The notes: generated from the letters alone by a model not told the origin. DNA of 64,000 nt from Rickettsia typhi (GCA_945881985.1 CAMCVL010000005.1:1-64000), one strand, 5' to 3'. Positions 17,095 to 27,510 are shown, counted from the first letter of the stretch. Made by a program: numbers and translations.

Positions 17095-17306
17095 AAAAAA
17101 ATATAGAAAGCACAAAAATTTAATATCTTATCTTAAAGCCGTTTTTTTAATATTCAAGTTTTTGATTTGCTGCACATTACCACAAAAAACTTTGAAACTA
17201 AATAAATATCAAAAAAATCTTGATATAATTTTTTTAAAGACTAAATTTGAATATAGGGTGCTTTTGCATTTTGCTATTTTTGTTATTAGGATATATTTTA
17301 CCGGAT

Positions 17307-18092
17307 ATGCTAAAGTTGATTAAAGGATTTTTACTCAAAAGCTCAGTTACTATTGCAATCTGCGCTGTTGTTGCTCTTGTTTTGTTCTTTTCATTCAAGC
17401 CAATTTTGGCAAAAAATAACCTAACGCTTCAAAAATCCGTTAAGGATTTAGCCTTAAACCCAGAGTATCAAAAAGAGCTTACGATTAAGCAAAATGATGT
17501 TGTTGTTGGTAACATTAATGCACCTGTTACTCTTATTAGCTACGACTCATATTCCTGCTCGCATTGTGCCTATTTTTACAAAACAACGCTCAAGGATATT
17601 GACGAAAAATACATTAGATCCGGCATAGTTAGATTTGTGCACAGAGACTTCCCGACTGACAAAATTGGCATCGATGTTGCAAGACTTATGGAGTGCTATA
17701 AAAACGATTTTGCAAAGGGTGATAGCATAAAAGTTTTTGCTCTTACTAATGCACTTTATTCAACTCAACAAAAATGGCTTGGGGCGGATTATATTAATCT
17801 TGTGAGCTCTCAGCTTAAAATGGCTGGAATGAGCGATGGTGCCATTAAAGCCTGCCTTGCTGACGGCGGACAACAAAATGGCTATGTAAAAACAGCAGTT
17901 GATAATCTTAAAAAAACATCAAACATCTTAGGCATAGCTGGCACTCCAACAGTTTTTGTTAACGGCGTGCGTAACGAGGGCAAAAATAGCCCAGATGTAT
18001 TGATGGCATTAATTGACGAGGCATACGAAAAACAAAATATTGACGAAGCAAACTCCGAGCCCGAAACCGCAGTTGCAGCCGATGTTGAATAG
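17307..18092 (+). CDS. DsbA-family thiol:disulfide oxidoreductase, membrane-anchored
   Basis: Likely periplasmic thioredoxin-fold protein that forms or rearranges disulfide bonds. Start set at ATG 17307: an N-terminal basic stretch and one hydrophobic segment (about residues 10-30) act as signal or anchor. The thioredoxin domain begins near residue 70 with GNINAPVTLISYDSYSCSHC; the active site is CSHC. A helical insert follows and the cis-proline loop GTPTVFVNG is near 220. The protein ends with an acidic alanine/glutamate tail. Similar to rickettsial DsbA-like proteins and related Com1 antigens. Followed after 30 bp by parA. Confidence 0.88.
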   Translation: MLKLIKGFLLKSSVTIAICAVVALVLFFSFKPILAKNNLTLQKSVKDLALNPEYQKELTIKQNDVVVGNINAPVTLISYDSYSCSHCAYFYKTTLKDIDEKYIRSGIVRFVHRDFPTDKIGIDVARLMECYKNDFAKGDSIKVFALTNALYSTQQKWLGADYINLVSSQLKMAGMSDGAIKACLADGGQQNGYVKTAVDNLKKTSNILGIAGTPTVFVNGVRNEGKNSPDVLMALIDEAYEKQNIDEANSEPETAVAADVE

Positions 18093-18122
18093 TAAAAATT
18101 GTTTATTTTAATTTAGATTAAA

Positions 18123-18902
18123 ATGATAGATAAAATTATTGCCATAGCTAATCAAAAGGGGGGCGTTGCAAAAACAACAACCGCAATCAACATAGCAACC
18201 GCAATGGCAGCCATAGGCAAAAAAGCTCTAATTATTGACCTTGACCCCCAAGGCAATGCAACAACTGGCCTAGGTGTTGAAAAAACAAACGACGGCACAA
18301 ACACAATATCCGAAGCATTACTTGGGGACGCCGACATCAACAAGATAATTCAAAAAACAGATGTTAAGGGCTTATTTATTGCCCCTGCTGACATAACTCT
18401 CTCGGCTGTTGAAATTGAAATTGACCGCACCGCCGATTATCACTTTATCCTTAAAAACACTCTTGAAAACATAGAGGAGCACTTTGACATCTGCTTTATA
18501 GACTGCCCTCCTTCCTTAGGATTTTTAACAGTCAACGCTTTAAGCGCTGCAAACTCCATCTTAATTCCTCTGCAATGCGAGTTTTACGCTCTTGAGGGGC
18601 TCTCGCACCTCTTGCAAACCCATTCCATGATTAGCCAAAACATCAACCCAGATTTAAAAATTGAAGGCATAGTTCTAACAATGTACGACAAACGCAACAA
18701 GCTAACCGAGCAAGTTGAGGAAGATGTGCGTAACTTTTTAGCAAGCTCAGTCTACAAAACTGTTATACCTCGTAATGTTAAACTATCCGAGGCACCCTCC
18801 CACGGCAAGCCGGTTTTAATTTACGATGTTAATTGCAGTGGCTCCCTTGCTTATATTGAACTTGCAAAGGAGATGCTTTCCAAAAATGTTTTAGCTGCTT
18901 AA
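18123..18902 (+). CDS. parA: Chromosome-partitioning ATPase ParA (Soj)
   Basis: ParA binds DNA in its ATP form and moves ParB-parS complexes during chromosome segregation. The deviant Walker A KGGVAKTT is at residues 12-19, Walker A' DLDPQGNATTGLG near 39, Walker B FIDCPPSLG near 123, and VLTMYDKRNKL follows near 180. Length 259 aa is standard. It is followed after 2 bp by kdsD and not by parB, the normal partner; parB must lie elsewhere. Confidence 0.93.
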   Translation: MIDKIIAIANQKGGVAKTTTAINIATAMAAIGKKALIIDLDPQGNATTGLGVEKTNDGTNTISEALLGDADINKIIQKTDVKGLFIAPADITLSAVEIEIDRTADYHFILKNTLENIEEHFDICFIDCPPSLGFLTVNALSAANSILIPLQCEFYALEGLSHLLQTHSMISQNINPDLKIEGIVLTMYDKRNKLTEQVEEDVRNFLASSVYKTVIPRNVKLSEAPSHGKPVLIYDVNCSGSLAYIELAKEMLSKNVLAA

Positions 18903-18904
18903 AT

Positions 18905-19921
18905 ATGATTTTTGAGGACGAGCAACAAAAAATTGCAAACATTGCAAACAAAGAATTACTTGTTATGCAACAAGGAATCGCAAGTCTTAGTAATGCTATT
19001 GACGAAAATTTTTGCAAAATAATAAACATCCTCTCCAAAAGCAAGGGAAGGATTATTTTTTGCTCCGTGGGCAAAAGCTACTGGGTTAGTAAAAAAATAT
19101 CTGCCACAATGGCATCCTTAGGTGTGCCAAGCTTTTGTGTTCATGCCGGCGAGGCGTCTCACGGCGACATGGGCATGATTACAGGCTGTGATAGCGTGAT
19201 TTTTGTGTCAAATTCCGGCACAACAAAAGAGCTTTTACCTGTTGTTGATTATTGCAAAAAATTAGCAATCAAAACCTTTTGCATTACTAGCGTTGCCACC
19301 TCTTTTTTAGCACAAAACTGCGAATACAAAATCATCCTACCAAGCTTTAACGAATGCATGGAGCCCCTAAACCCGCCAACAACATCAACTCTTTTAACCC
19401 TTGCAATTGGCGATATTGCCGCAGTTTGCCTTGCCAAACTCAGGGGGTTTAATGCAACTGACTACTCAAGGCTACACCCAGGCGGTGCAATAGGGCTTGC
19501 AACAACTACTGCTGAGCGTTTTATTGCCGAAAGAAAATCTAAAAACCAAACAAGCTACGCAAATTGCAAAGTGCACGAAGCTTGCACCCTGCAACAAGGA
19601 ATAGCGGCCCTCAACCATCACAATCTTGGCATAGTTATATGCACGGACGAGCAAAATAGGCTCAAGTCTTGCTTTAGTGATGGCGACCTCAAGCGTTTAG
19701 TTGCAACTGCAGCCGAAAAGGGCGATGATATCTCTGCCATGATGCAAATGCCATTGCAAAATTTTTGCAAACAAAACCCTTCCTCCCTTACATTAAACTC
19801 AAGCCTTTTAGATGTTGTAACAAAAATGAAAACCCTAAAAATATCCCATGTTATAATAACTGACGAAAATAACACATTTGTAGATATTATTGATAAAAAA
19901 GATGTTATCACTTGGTTATAA
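18905..19921 (+). CDS. kdsD: Arabinose-5-phosphate isomerase (KdsD/KpsF)
   Basis: Converts ribulose 5-phosphate to arabinose 5-phosphate, the first step to Kdo of lipopolysaccharide. The SIS domain spans about residues 30-190, with GKSYWVSKKISATMASLG, the HAGEASHGDMGM loop, the SNSGTTKEL phosphate loop, and the LHPGGAIG motif at its end. Two CBS repeats fill residues about 205-335 (VHEACTLQQGIAALNH and LLDVVTKMKTLKISHVIITD). The gene implies that the cell makes Kdo-containing LPS. It starts 2 bp after parA. Confidence 0.93.
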   Translation: MIFEDEQQKIANIANKELLVMQQGIASLSNAIDENFCKIINILSKSKGRIIFCSVGKSYWVSKKISATMASLGVPSFCVHAGEASHGDMGMITGCDSVIFVSNSGTTKELLPVVDYCKKLAIKTFCITSVATSFLAQNCEYKIILPSFNECMEPLNPPTTSTLLTLAIGDIAAVCLAKLRGFNATDYSRLHPGGAIGLATTTAERFIAERKSKNQTSYANCKVHEACTLQQGIAALNHHNLGIVICTDEQNRLKSCFSDGDLKRLVATAAEKGDDISAMMQMPLQNFCKQNPSSLTLNSSLLDVVTKMKTLKISHVIITDENNTFVDIIDKKDVITWL

Positions 19922-20078
19922 AAAAATTATCATATATTTAGCTGTTTTTTTAACATTGTGTATTGCGATATGCTTGCAATCTTGTGCAAACCGCAAAAGC
20001 TGCGAGGCAGAGGTCAGTATGTTAAATCGCAGAATTAAAATTCTTGTATCATTTTGTCGCAGGCCTAGCGGTAGCTAG
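19890..20078 (+). CDS. Possible small lipoprotein, 62 aa, overlapping the kdsD end
   Basis: Not recognised. Overlaps the last 32 bp of kdsD in another frame. An internal start gives a basic N-terminus, a hydrophobic stretch (about residues 13-28) and a lipobox-like LQSC; then a short KSCEAEVSMLNRRIKIL helix. The LQSCAN core and the following helical pattern resemble the next gene (20115), whose start reads LQSCANNKAQQEQLKIL. It may be a truncated duplicate of that gene or a genuine small lipoprotein. The end of the frame (RRPSGS) carries nothing conserved. Confidence 0.35.
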   Translation: MIKKMLSLGYKKIIIYLAVFLTLCIAICLQSCANRKSCEAEVSMLNRRIKILVSFCRRPSGS

Positions 20079-20114
20079 TTAAGATATGAAGTTATTTATA
20101 TTATTTGTTGTAAA

Positions 20115-20927
20115 ATGCTTATTAAAAAACTTACACTTGTTGTTTTTACACTCCTTGTTTTGCAATCTTGTGCCAATAACAAGGCTCAGCAAGAACAACT
20201 TAAGATATTAAGCGAGAGGGTCAAAAAGCTTGAAGCCTCCAATAATTTATTGGTTAAAACCCTAAACGAACAAAAGGAAAGACTTAAAAATTACAAACTT
20301 GCAGAGCTAGATGAGCAAATTACCAAAAACTACATCCTAGACAAATACAACACCGAGATAGCAATTGATGGCAAAATACAAATAATGCCAAACACATATA
20401 GCGACTACGACATAGCGGTGCAAGCAATTTCTTTTAACCAAAGAGACAGAGCAATTGACATACTATTTAACCTTCGCAAAGACCTTGAGGTAAAGATTGA
20501 GTCTGAAAAAACAAAATATAACAACAAAGATCAAAAAAATGATGATAATAAAAATGAAGAATCTACAAAAACGCTAATCTACCTAAGCGAGTTAAAATAC
20601 GAAACTAATTACCTAATTGCATATTTAAGCTACATTGCTAAGGACTTTAAAACCGCGGTAAAATATTTTATGGAAAATTACAATTACGAGGAGCAAAATA
20701 CTTGGTTTAAGCAAAAAAAATCTAAATTTATAGCAAACTCTCTTGGTCTTGCTTATAGTTTTTACAATATAGGTAGGTTTGACAAATACTGCCAAACAAT
20801 TGATGCGTCAAAAATAAATGACAAATCCTTTGTTGAAAATCAAAAACTATACGATGCCTTACAAGTTAATCTTGCAATTACCAAATCTTGCAAAAAAGAA
20901 GAATCAAAACAATCAGTTGTGCAGTAA
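20115..20927 (+). CDS. Hypothetical lipoprotein with N-terminal coiled coil, 270 aa
   Basis: Not assigned to a family. Signal peptide of lipoprotein type: basic MLIKK, hydrophobic core to about 16, then LQSCA with the cysteine at residue 19. Residues about 25-65 form a heptad-like coiled coil (LKILSERVKKLEASNNLLVKTL). The remainder is helical, with IAVQAISFNQRDRAIDILFNLR and TNYLIAYLSYIAKDFKTAVKYFMENYNY, which look like TPR-type helical pairs, as in CpoB/YbgF-like envelope proteins. A 20-residue K/N/D-rich linker interrupts at about 135-155. Function in envelope assembly is only an analogy. Confidence 0.6.
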   Translation: MLIKKLTLVVFTLLVLQSCANNKAQQEQLKILSERVKKLEASNNLLVKTLNEQKERLKNYKLAELDEQITKNYILDKYNTEIAIDGKIQIMPNTYSDYDIAVQAISFNQRDRAIDILFNLRKDLEVKIESEKTKYNNKDQKNDDNKNEESTKTLIYLSELKYETNYLIAYLSYIAKDFKTAVKYFMENYNYEEQNTWFKQKKSKFIANSLGLAYSFYNIGRFDKYCQTIDASKINDKSFVENQKLYDALQVNLAITKSCKKEESKQSVVQ

Positions 20928-20933
20928 AATGCC

Positions 20934-21035
20934 ATGGATACAGCCAGCATTATACAAAACCAAGTGATAACTCTATGTTTCCTTATGCTACTTACAATTC
21001 TGGCAATGCAAATTGGACACTTAAAAGATAGGTAA
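20934..21035 (+). CDS. Possible 33-aa single-span membrane peptide
   Basis: A short frame beginning 7 bp after the lipoprotein stop. It would encode a peptide with one hydrophobic span (about residues 10-27, VITLCFLMLLTILAMQIG) followed by HLKDR, positive inside. Spacing to the upstream gene is operon-like. No start-site motif. Small membrane subunits of this size exist in bacteria, but coding status here rests only on position and composition. Confidence 0.28.
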   Translation: MDTASIIQNQVITLCFLMLLTILAMQIGHLKDR

Positions 21036-21135
21036 AAAAAATAAAAAAAAATCTTAACAAATTGCTTTTTTTGTATTACAATATAAGATGTAGGTTGTTT
21101 GCCTTAATTTGTTTTTATTATTTTTTTGTTTAAAG

Positions 21136-22410
21136 GTGCAGGATAACAAGGATGTGGTTCTTTTAATTGGCGATAAATCAATTAATCTGGAGGTTAAAAA
21201 AGCAAGCTTGGGTAATGCTTGTATCGATGTTTCAAACCTCCTAAAAAATGGATATTTTACTTTAGATGCTGGCTTTGTGTCCACCGCAGCCTGCGAGTCC
21301 AAAATTACATACATTGACGGCGACGAAGGCATATTGCTTTACAGAGGCTACCCTATAGAGCAAGTGTCGCAAAAATTAAGCTTTACCCAAACTTTTTACT
21401 TACTGATGTTTGGCGATGCACCAAGCGAGGCAAAGACTAAGGAGTTTGACGAAAAGCTTGTGTCCCATATGCAAATTCCTTCAAGCGTTTACGATGTAAT
21501 CAAGTCCTTTGACAAAAGCTCACACCCTATGTCAATAGTGATGGCGGCAATTGCAAATCTATCTGCCTTTTTACATACGGAGTTTAATCCCTCCAACAAG
21601 GAGTCCATTTTAGACCAATGCCTTAAAAGCGTTGCACAGGTTACTTTAATTGGTGCAAATGTTAACAGATACATCAACGGGCTTGAGTTTTTGGAGGCCG
21701 ATGCTAGTTTAAATTTTATTCAAAACTTTGTGCATATCATGTTCTCGCAGAGTAAAAGCTATAAAGCAAATCCGGTACTTGAAAGCGCCTTTGATAAAAT
21801 TCTAATCCTTCACGCGGACCACGAGCAAAATGCCTCAACATCCACCGTGCGTCTTGTAGGTTCTACCGAGGCTAATATTTATGCCTCCATCACAGCTGGC
21901 TTTGCGGCACTTTGGGGGCATCTGCACGGCGGTGCAAACGAGGCAGTTATCAACATGCTTGAGGCAATAGAAACGCCGCAAAACATACCATCTTTTATTG
22001 ACAAAGCAAAGGACAAAAACAGCGGGTTTAGACTTATGGGCTTTGGGCACAGAGTCTACAAAAACTACGACCCTAGGGCTGCGGTTTTAAAATCGTCCTG
22101 CGACGATGTGCTTAAAACCATGCCATCTGCAGATGTATCAAATGCTCTTGAAATTGCAAAACAACTGGAGGCAATCGCACTCTCGGATGAGTATTTTGTA
22201 TCTCGCAAGCTATTTCCAAATGTTGATTTCTACTCTGGCATTATTTACAAGGCATGCGGCATTAAAAGCTCGTTTTTTACCGTGCTTTTTGGTGTTGCCA
22301 GAACCGCAGGCTGGGTGTCTCAATTATTTGAAATGCTAAGCGACCCAAATCGCAAAATTTCAAGACCAAGACAACTTTACAGGGGGCAAAAAATGCGTGA
22401 TTTAGATTAA
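21136..22410 (+). CDS. gltA: Citrate synthase
   Basis: Condenses oxaloacetate and acetyl-CoA in the TCA cycle. Type II bacterial (rickettsial-like) citrate synthase: N-terminal small beta domain followed by GFVSTAACESKITYIDGDEG and LLYRGYPIEQ. The catalytic histidines are in WGHLHGGAN and GFGHRVYKNYDPR, and the aspartate in FPNVDFYSGI. Ends with RPRQLYRG. The start is uncertain: the frame opens at a TTG (21109) giving a hydrophobic leader unlike the family, so the GTG at 21136 is preferred. About 424 aa, as expected. Confidence 0.94.
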   Translation: MQDNKDVVLLIGDKSINLEVKKASLGNACIDVSNLLKNGYFTLDAGFVSTAACESKITYIDGDEGILLYRGYPIEQVSQKLSFTQTFYLLMFGDAPSEAKTKEFDEKLVSHMQIPSSVYDVIKSFDKSSHPMSIVMAAIANLSAFLHTEFNPSNKESILDQCLKSVAQVTLIGANVNRYINGLEFLEADASLNFIQNFVHIMFSQSKSYKANPVLESAFDKILILHADHEQNASTSTVRLVGSTEANIYASITAGFAALWGHLHGGANEAVINMLEAIETPQNIPSFIDKAKDKNSGFRLMGFGHRVYKNYDPRAAVLKSSCDDVLKTMPSADVSNALEIAKQLEAIALSDEYFVSRKLFPNVDFYSGIIYKACGIKSSFFTVLFGVARTAGWVSQLFEMLSDPNRKISRPRQLYRGQKMRDLD

Positions 22411-22434
22411 TGAAATTGATTTATTTGTAGAGAT

Positions 22435-23328
22435 ATGCAAGGTAGAGTTGTTATTTTTGGTGGTTCTGGCTTTATTGGTAGAAAGCTAACCACTTTATTG
22501 CTTAACAACAACTTTGTGGTAACCGTTGTTTGTAGTAATTTAAAAAAGGCATTTAAAACGCTGCCAAAACATTCAAACCTTTGCGTGCAAAAGGTAGATT
22601 TATTTTGCAAAGACGATTTAACAAAAGTTATTGCAGACCAAGATATTATAATAAATCTTATTGGCAAGTTGCACGAGGTGCAAAAAGATGATTTTGTTAG
22701 GTTTCATACCTATTTTGCAAGCCTGCTTGCAAGCCTTGTTACAAACGACAAAAAACTAATACACATATCAGCTCTTGGCACGGAGCAAGCAGCTGCAACA
22801 TCAAAATATGCAAAAACAAAACTTGATGGCGAGGCTGCGGTTTGCAATCTATCGCAAAATTATGTAATTATAAGACCAAGCCTTGTTTTTGGCAAAGGAG
22901 ATGGTTTTTTTAACCTTTTTAGCAAGATGTCACAATTTTCACCTTTTTTACCTTTAATAGGCGGGGGCAAAACTAATTTTGCACCTGTGTTTATAGAGGA
23001 CTTAGCTATGGCAATTCTTGCAATTATAAACAACTGGCAAAGTTACAAAAACACAATAATTCAAGCAGCAGGACCTCAAAAGGCAAGCTTTAAGTCAATA
23101 CTACAATTTATACTGCAATCCAAAGGGCGTAAAAGAGCTTTAATTACCCTTCCATTTGCAATAGCAAATCTGCAAGCAAAATTGCTTAACCTGTTTAACA
23201 TTAAAATTATCACCCCTGACCAAGTGGAGCTTTTAAAATACAATAATCTGCCAAGCGATAAATATCTTAATATAGATTGTTTAATCAAAAATCCGGCAAA
23301 CTTTAAAGCCTTACCATGTTTTTTTTAG
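22435..23328 (+). CDS. NAD(P)-binding epimerase-like protein, complex I NDUFA9 type
   Basis: Atypical short-chain dehydrogenase related to the NDUFA9/39-kDa accessory subunit of complex I, common in alphaproteobacteria. Rossmann motif GGSGFIGRKL at residues 9-18; IINLIGKLHE near 73; LIHISALGTEQAAATSKYAKTKLDGE carries a YxxxK-like dyad (Y at about 124); then VIIRPSLVFGKGDGFFNLF and the FAPVFIEDLA segment. May stabilise NADH dehydrogenase or act on quinone-related metabolism. It follows gltA by 24 bp. No other nuo gene is nearby. Confidence 0.82.
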   Translation: MQGRVVIFGGSGFIGRKLTTLLLNNNFVVTVVCSNLKKAFKTLPKHSNLCVQKVDLFCKDDLTKVIADQDIIINLIGKLHEVQKDDFVRFHTYFASLLASLVTNDKKLIHISALGTEQAAATSKYAKTKLDGEAAVCNLSQNYVIIRPSLVFGKGDGFFNLFSKMSQFSPFLPLIGGGKTNFAPVFIEDLAMAILAIINNWQSYKNTIIQAAGPQKASFKSILQFILQSKGRKRALITLPFAIANLQAKLLNLFNIKIITPDQVELLKYNNLPSDKYLNIDCLIKNPANFKALPCFF

Positions 23329-23431
23329 CATTAACAATAAAGCTACTTTATAAATAATATTGGATAATTAATTATTTAAGGGCTTAAATTTAACAAAAGC
23401 TGCATCTTTTAACAAGTTTTACAAAACCAAG

Positions 23432-23884
23432 TTACACCCCGCTTGAGCCAAAGCCGCCCTGCCCCCTTGCGGTTTGGTCGTGAGCTTGAGTCTCGTTAAA
23501 ATTGCATTTAAAATATTGGCACAAAACCATCTGGGCGATTCTCATGCCAGGTTCAACAATAAAATCCGATTCGCCAAAATTTGCTAAAATCACCTTAATT
23601 TCGCCGCGATAGTCACTGTCTATTGTACCCGGGGAGTTTAAAACAAAGATTTGATTTTTTAAAGCAAGACCAGAGCGAGACCTTATTTGCACCTCATAGC
23701 CACTAGGTATGGCAATTGATATACCGCTTGGCACAAGGGCTATGCCTCCTGCTTTAACAATGATGTTTGTGGACGATGCCGAGCACAAATCCGCCCCGGC
23801 ACTATGCTCTGTTGCATAAAGAGGGGTTTTTGCACTTGGGTCAAGCTTTTTAACCAAAACATCAAGGGTTTTTACTTCGCTCAT
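23432..23884 (-). CDS. dut: Deoxyuridine 5'-triphosphate nucleotidohydrolase (dUTPase)
   Basis: Hydrolyses dUTP to dUMP and diphosphate, preventing uracil incorporation into DNA. All five trimeric-dUTPase motifs are visible: AGADLCSA, RSRSGLALK, NSPGTIDSDYRGEIKV (catalytic aspartate region), GMRIAQMVL, and the C-terminal arm RGQGGFGSSGV. Length 150 aa is standard. It starts 2 bp after the carB stop on the same strand, so both are likely one transcript linking pyrimidine synthesis and dUTP control. Confidence 0.96.
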   Translation of the reverse strand: MSEVKTLDVLVKKLDPSAKTPLYATEHSAGADLCSASSTNIIVKAGGIALVPSGISIAIPSGYEVQIRSRSGLALKNQIFVLNSPGTIDSDYRGEIKVILANFGESDFIVEPGMRIAQMVLCQYFKCNFNETQAHDQTARGQGGFGSSGV

Positions 23885-23886
23885 AA

Positions 23887-26800
23887 CTATCCTATTTTAT
23901 AAATGCGTTTGCTTAGATTAATCTTTTTTTTAGTGATAAGTCTTAGGGATTTTGCAATTACATCCGCCGCCTCAATATTTGTAAAATACGGAACTCTTTT
24001 TGACACAGCTGACCTGCGGATTGAAAAGCTGTCGCTAATGGACTTAAGCCCGTAGGTTGTGTTAATTACAAGGTCAATCTGCCCTGCGTTTATCATTTTA
24101 ACGATATTCTCCTCGCTTTCGGCAACTTTGTGAACATTGTTAACCTTTATTTTATTTGCACGCAAAAAGTCCGCAGTGCCAGTGGTTGCAAAAATGTTAA
24201 AACCAGAACTTACAAGATTATTAACAATTGCCACAAGCCCTGCGTTTTTATCCAAGGAGCTAACCGAAATAAAGGCATTACCCTCAGTTTTAAACTTTTG
24301 ACGGGTTGCAACAATTGCCTTAGCATATGCAATAAAAAAGTTTTTGTCTGTGCCCATTACCTCACCGGTGGACTTCATCTCTGGTCCCAAGAGGATTTCA
24401 CTTGTAAGCATTTTTTCAAATGAAAACACAGCCTCCTTAACCGCAAAAAGCTTAGGATTTTTTACCTTGTAGATATATCTACCTTTAAATACCTTAAATT
24501 TTGCAATTTTTTTGTAGGACTTAAATTCAGTTGCATCAGTCAAACTTTTGCCGCCCAAAACCTCAGTTGCAATCTTTGCAATGGCAATACCGCAAGCCTT
24601 TGCGGTAAATGGCACAGTGCGTGAGGCTCTAGGATTGACCTCAATAACAAAAATTTCATCTTCCTTTATTGCAAGCTGCAGGTTCATAAAACCCACAACC
24701 TCAAGCTTGTCGGCAAGGCGGGTTGCAATTTGATATATCTCCTTAATCTTATTTTTTGCAATACTATAGGTGGGCAGGCTGCAAGCCGAGTCGCCAGAAT
24801 GCACGCCAGCATACTCAATATGCTCCAAAAGCCCGCAAATTAGCACATTACCCTTAGCGTCCCTTATAAGGTCAAGGTCGCATTCCTTTGCACTGCGTAT
24901 AAATGTGTCAAGCAGGACATTTTCCACCCTGCCTTCAAAGTTAATGTATTCGTCAAATTCCTCCTTGCTTTGAATCACCTTCATCCCCCTGCCGCCAAGC
25001 ACAGAGGAGGGTCTGATAATAAAGCTATAGCTAAGCTCCTGTGCCTTTTGCAAAAGCTCGTTAAAAGTTTTACAATAATAGTTTTTTGGGCGTTTAATGT
25101 TAAGCTCGCTGCAGATTGCTTCAAAGTAGCCTCTGTCGTCTGCATTTTTAATTTGCACTGGGTCAGTGCCGTACACCGGTATAGCATATGTTTTAAAGTC
25201 GCCGCAAAGTTTTAGCGGAGTTTGCCCGCCAAACTGCACCACAACCCCAATGTAATTACGCAAAAAGGCTTCAAGCTCGTCCCTGTTTGCAATTTTCACC
25301 TCGGCACCCTTAAACTTGCCGTTATAGGTAAAGTTGTTTTGCAACGCCTGATTATAAAGGCTTGCAAGCTCGGCGCCCATTTCGTTTTCAATCACGGCCT
25401 GTACATATTCAAAGATTAGGGGCTCAAAGTATAAGCGGTCCGATGTATCATAATCTGTTGAGACTGTCTCGGGGTTGCAGTTAATCATTACGGACTCAAA
25501 GCCAAGATCCTTAGAGGCAAAGGCGGCATGTACACATGAGTAGTCAAACTCAATGCCCTGCCCTATTCTGTTTGGGCCCGAGCCTATAATGACAATCTTT
25601 TTTTTATCACTAACATCGCTTGCGTCGCTGGCTGGTGGCAGACTTACAATTGTGCCGTCCTCGTTTAGCTTGTAGTTATCGGCCTCAAAGCTTGAATAAA
25701 AATAGGAGGCATATGAGGTGAACTCCGCCGAGCAGGTGTCTATCCTTTTAAAAACTGGTTTAATGCCAAGCTGCTTGCGATACTCGCCAAGCAAATGCCT
25801 GCCGTTTGGGTCGGCTGGTATGTTTAAGTACTCCCTAATTGCAGCGTCCCTAAAGCCAAGTTGCTTTAGATGCAAAAGCTCCTGCTTGCTTATTAAATCT
25901 GCAAGGTTAGTAATTTTACCCTCTGGGTTGCGAGCTTTAAGCGACATGCGATGCAAAACTATATTTTTAAGCCTTTCAACAAACCACTTGTCATAGCCGC
26001 TAAGAGTGCAAATTTCAGTGGTGTCAAGCCCAGCCTCAATGGCACGCATTATAGCAACACACCTATCTGGTATTCTTTTTTGCAGAATTTTTCTAAACTC
26101 GTCGGCACCGAGTCCGTCAAAATTACTATCAACGCCCTCAAGGGAGTTTAATGCCTTCAAAAAAGCCTCTTCAAAGCTGCGACCTATAGCCATGGACTCG
26201 CCGATTGACTGCATCTGCGTGCCAAGCTCAGCATCCTTTACGCCAAATTTTTTAAATGCAAACTTTGGCATTTTAACAACAACATAGTCAATTGTTGGCT
26301 CAAAGGAGGCAGGAAAGATTTTTTGTCTCAGATCCTTGTTTGTTATTATGTCGTGCGGGGTGGCAAAGGCAAAGCTTATTGCCTTTTTGTTTTTAATTTT
26401 TTTAGCAATGTCCTGTTTTGACATACCCTGTGCCTTAAGCTCGTACACCGCCTTATATTCATCCAAAGTAACATCTTGCGGCAGTGCAAAGGCTAGGTCG
26501 TTACGCAGCTCGTCCAAAGTATAGCCAATTGCAAGCTTACTTGCAATTTTAGCTATCGGGAAGCCCGTTGCCTTGCTAGCAAGAGCAGATGACCTGCTAA
26601 CTCTAGGATTCATCTCAATAACAAGCATCTCGCCGTTTTGCGGATTAACGGCAAATTGCACATTGCTACCCCCTGTTTCAACCCCAACTTCACGCAGGAT
26701 TGCAATTGAGGCGTCACGCATTTTTTGATACTCTTTGTCAGTAAGAGTAAGGGCTGGAGCCACGGTTACCGAGTCGCCGGTGTGGGTGCCCATAGGGTCA

Positions 26801-27510
26801 AGATTTTCAATGGAACAAACAATGATGCAGTTGTCGTTTTTATCCCTTACAACCTCCATTTCAAACTCCTTCCACCCTATAATGGACTGGTCAACCAGCA
26901 CCTGAGTAATGGGGCTAGCATCAAGGCCAGAAGTAATGATAGATTTATACTCCTCAAGACTGTTAGCAACGCCGCCGCCTGTGCCGCCAAGAGTAAGAGC
27001 AGGCCTTATAATCGCCGGCAAGCCCACGGACTCAAGCCCGTGCAAGGCTTCCTCAAGACTTGTTGCAATAAAGCTTTTTGGGCAGGCAAGACCGATTTTT
27101 TCCATAGCCTCCTTAAAGAGCTTTCTGTCCTCAGCTTTTTTAATTGCCTCAACCGATGCACCAATAAGCTTAACCTTGTATTTGTCAAGAATACCCTTTG
27201 CGTGCAGGTCAAGTGCTGCGTTTAAAGCCGTCTGTCCACCAAGGGTTGGTAAAATGGCATCCGGCTTTTCTTTGATAATTATGCTTTCAATAAACTCTGG
27301 GGTGATAGGCTCAATATACACAGCATCCGCAAGGTTTGGGTCAGTCATTATAGTTGCCGGGTTGGAGTTTATAAGCACCACTCCGTATCCTTCCTCCTTT
27401 AAGGCTTTAATGCCTTGGGTGCCCGAGTAGTCAAACTCGCAGGCCTGCCCAATAACAATTGGCCCCGCCCCAATAACAAGAATTTTTTTTATATCGGTTC
27501 TCTTAGGCAT
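23887..27510 (-). CDS. carB: Carbamoyl-phosphate synthase large subunit
   Basis: Makes carbamoyl phosphate from ammonia, bicarbonate and two ATP for pyrimidine and arginine synthesis. It contains two homologous ATP-grasp halves, each opening with a glycine motif ([33 protein letters not shown]), an oligomerisation domain between, and a C-terminal MGS-like regulatory domain ([13 protein letters not shown]). At 1207 aa it is about 130 longer than the E. coli enzyme. Part of the excess is a roughly 40-residue segment before [14 protein letters not shown] and a loop near [15 protein letters not shown]. carA is not in the window. Start ATG at 27510 fits the family N-terminus [11 protein letters not shown]. 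Confidence 0.96.
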   Translation of the reverse strand: MPKRTDIKKILVIGAGPIVIGQACEFDYSGTQGIKALKEEGYGVVLINSNPATIMTDPNLADAVYIEPITPEFIESIIIKEKPDAILPTLGGQTALNAALDLHAKGILDKYKVKLIGASVEAIKKAEDRKLFKEAMEKIGLACPKSFIATSLEEALHGLESVGLPAIIRPALTLGGTGGGVANSLEEYKSIITSGLDASPITQVLVDQSIIGWKEFEMEVVRDKNDNCIIVCSIENLDPMGTHTGDSVTVAPALTLTDKEYQKMRDASIAILREVGVETGGSNVQFAVNPQNGEMLVIEMNPRVSRSSALASKATGFPIAKIASKLAIGYTLDELRNDLAFALPQDVTLDEYKAVYELKAQGMSKQDIAKKIKNKKAISFAFATPHDIITNKDLRQKIFPASFEPTIDYVVVKMPKFAFKKFGVKDAELGTQMQSIGESMAIGRSFEEAFLKALNSLEGVDSNFDGLGADEFRKILQKRIPDRCVAIMRAIEAGLDTTEICTLSGYDKWFVERLKNIVLHRMSLKARNPEGKITNLADLISKQELLHLKQLGFRDAAIREYLNIPADPNGRHLLGEYRKQLGIKPVFKRIDTCSAEFTSYASYFYSSFEADNYKLNEDGTIVSLPPASDASDVSDKKKIVIIGSGPNRIGQGIEFDYSCVHAAFASKDLGFESVMINCNPETVSTDYDTSDRLYFEPLIFEYVQAVIENEMGAELASLYNQALQNNFTYNGKFKGAEVKIANRDELEAFLRNYIGVVVQFGGQTPLKLCGDFKTYAIPVYGTDPVQIKNADDRGYFEAICSELNIKRPKNYYCKTFNELLQKAQELSYSFIIRPSSVLGGRGMKVIQSKEEFDEYINFEGRVENVLLDTFIRSAKECDLDLIRDAKGNVLICGLLEHIEYAGVHSGDSACSLPTYSIAKNKIKEIYQIATRLADKLEVVGFMNLQLAIKEDEIFVIEVNPRASRTVPFTAKACGIAIAKIATEVLGGKSLTDATEFKSYKKIAKFKVFKGRYIYKVKNPKLFAVKEAVFSFEKMLTSEILLGPEMKSTGEVMGTDKNFFIAYAKAIVATRQKFKTEGNAFISVSSLDKNAGLVAIVNNLVSSGFNIFATTGTADFLRANKIKVNNVHKVAESEENIVKMINAGQIDLVINTTYGLKSISDSFSIRRSAVSKRVPYFTNIEAADVIAKSLRLITKKKINLSKRIYKIG

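Noticed and set aside
20115-20927. Naming the lipoprotein CpoB/YbgF
   Set aside because: Coiled coil plus helical pairs fits loosely, but no tol-pal genes are next to it and no TPR consensus is clear.
23887-27510. Numerous long plus-strand frames opposite carB
   Set aside because: They are antisense shadows of a strongly conserved gene with high codon bias; none shows motifs.
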